NCBI GenBank assembly: GCA_030044475.1
Contig: JASHVP010000039.1
Coordinates: 1 to 6,403, forward strand
Direction: 5' to 3'
From: Thermoplasmata archaeon
Lineage (GTDB): Archaea > Thermoplasmatota > Thermoplasmata > Lutacidiplasmatales > UBA184
Length of the DNA: 6,403 nucleotides
The translations under genes and the position numbers were made by a program. The notes beneath the pieces are model-generated. The model worked only from the letters and a program-made list of their open reading frames with translations. It was not told the origin of the DNA and did no database searches. Shown in pieces: positions 5,467 to 6,403 of the stretch. Position 1 is the first letter of the stretch, and each line of letters opens with the position of its first letter.

Positions 5467-6403
5467 CTACGACGCGATCGCCGGCGGCTCCGCGGTCGGA
5501 GCGGGGGCGGGAGCGGCGCCGGGCTCGGCCGGCGGGGTGTAGAGGTGGCAGGAGACGAGATGGCCGGGGCGGATCTCCGTCAGGAGCGGTTCGACCTTCG
5601 AGCAGACCGGCATCACGGCGGGGCAGCGCGTGTGGAACCGGCACCCGGACGGCGGGGCCGCCGGGCTGGGGACGTCCCCCTGCAGGAGGATCCGCTCGCG
5701 CTTGAGGTCGGGGTCCGGGATCGGGATCGCCGAGAGGAGCGCCTGCGTGTACGGGTGGAGCGGGCGCGAGAACAGCTCGTCCGTGACCGCCTGCTCGACG
5801 ACCTGCCCCAGGTACATCACGACGACCCGGCGGCTCATCGCCCGCACGACGGAGAGATGGTGGGAGATGAACAGGTACGCGAGCTGTTGCTCCGCCTGGA
5901 GGCGCCGCAGGATGTTCAGGATCTGCGCCTGGACCGAGACGTCGAGCGCGCTCGTCGGCTCGTCGAGGACGACGAACTCCGGCCGCAGGGCGAGCGCCCG
6001 CGCGATCCCGATCCGCTGCCGTTGCCCGCCCGAGAACTCATGGGGGAACCGCCACTCGTGCTCGGGATTGAGCCCGACCTGCTGGAGGAGGTCCCGGACT
6101 CTCTCGTACCGCTGGGTGCGCGAGCCGGCGTGGTGGATCTCGAGCGGCTCCGCGATGATGTCGCGGACGAGCATCCGGGGCGAGAGCGAACTGAACGGGT
6201 CCTGGAAGACGATCTGCAGCTTCCCGCGGAGCCGGCGCATCTGGCCCGCGGACTTCCGGTACAGGGAGTACTGCTCGGCGATCTCGTCCAGCTCGGTGAG
6301 CGCCGCCTTCGCCTCCGGGCTCGCGCCCCGCCCGCCCCGCTCCGAGGTGTCCAACTGGGAGTACAGGCCCTCGAGACGCGCGGACGCCTCCGGGCTCGGG
6401 CGG
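5467..6403 (-). CDS. Oligopeptide/dipeptide ABC transporter ATPase, N-terminus cut by window edge
   Basis: ATP-hydrolysing subunit of an Opp/Dpp-type peptide importer. The visible 311 residues (numbered from the first whole codon at the right edge) include the Q-loop IVFQDPFSSLSPRM with Gln67, the ABC signature FSGGQ (123-127), Walker B VVLDEP with Glu148, the D-loop SALD, and the switch His181 in ISHHLS. The family C-terminal region follows: HPYTQALLSAIP (216-227) and GCRFHTRCP, with four Cys (254, 260, 267, 285) spaced as in homologues that bind a [4Fe-4S] cluster. A Pro/Ala-rich tail ends the protein. Walker A is not in the window. The reading frame stays open to the edge, so the start lies outside; the in-frame TTG at 6354 is not a credible start because it would leave no room for Walker A. 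At least 66 residues precede the Q-loop Gln without a Walker A, more than the roughly 45 usual in OppF. The QIVFQDP form and C-terminus favour the OppF/DppF side over OppD. Confidence 0.93.
   Translation of the reverse strand, partial: RPSPEASARLEGLYSQLDTSERGGRGASPEAKAALTELDEIAEQYSLYRKSAGQMRRLRGKLQIVFQDPFSSLSPRMLVRDIIAEPLEIHHAGSRTQRYERVRDLLQQVGLNPEHEWRFPHEFSGGQRQRIGIARALALRPEFVVLDEPTSALDVSVQAQILNILRRLQAEQQLAYLFISHHLSVVRAMSRRVVVMYLGQVVEQAVTDELFSRPLHPYTQALLSAIPIPDPDLKRERILLQGDVPSPAAPPSGCRFHTRCPAVMPVCSKVEPLLTEIRPGHLVSCHLYTPPAEPGAAPAPAPTAEPPAIAS

Noticed and set aside
1..6403. CRISPR arrays, insertion sequences, phage genes, toxin-antitoxin or defence genes
   Set aside because: I saw no spaced direct repeats, transposase motifs, or terminal inverted repeats; every large open frame on the coding strand belongs to a housekeeping or transport gene.

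Overview
The window looks like a piece of a GC-rich archaeal chromosome. The evidence is an archaeal exosome Csl4 subunit with a zinc ribbon, an archaeal-type ATP-dependent DNA ligase, a METTL5-like RNA methyltransferase with an NPPFG motif, a short PRC-barrel protein, a tRNA-Leu with a spliceable intron and no encoded CCA, and a TATA-box promoter at leaderless-transcript distance from a start codon. Codon third positions are overwhelmingly G or C. A Thermoplasmatota-like, uncultivated euryarchaeal lineage is my best guess, but this rests on general family resemblance and not on a marker gene.

Every gene I can support lies on the minus strand, so transcription runs from high to low coordinates. 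From right to left: (1) the 3' part of an oligopeptide/dipeptide ABC transporter ATPase, entering from the right edge, followed after 17 bases by a small two-helix membrane protein of unknown function. (2) A short spacer with a clear TATA box leads into ribulose-phosphate 3-epimerase, whose end overlaps by 14 bases the start of the replicative/repair DNA ligase; these two are almost certainly one transcript. (3) A 76-base gap with a weak promoter-like patch precedes a 98-residue PRC-barrel protein, whose stop codon lies only 4 bases before an intron-containing class II tRNA-Leu(UAA). (4) After a 64-base spacer comes a tight cluster: METTL5-like methyltransferase, csl4 (ATGA overlap), and serine hydroxymethyltransferase (20-base overlap), the last cut by the left edge.

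Functionally the window is mostly housekeeping: RNA processing and modification (Csl4, METTL5-like enzyme, tRNA), one-carbon metabolism (GlyA), pentose phosphate metabolism (Rpe), DNA end joining (Lig), a possible cell-architecture PRC-barrel protein, and peptide uptake. No stretch longer than 100 bases lacks a gene. I did not find a convincing undescribed system. The points most worth a second look are the extra segment between Walker A and the Q-loop of the ABC ATPase, the slightly relaxed intron splice motif in tRNA-Leu, the apparent loss of the PCNA-binding motif in the ligase, and the repeats around the rpe promoter.
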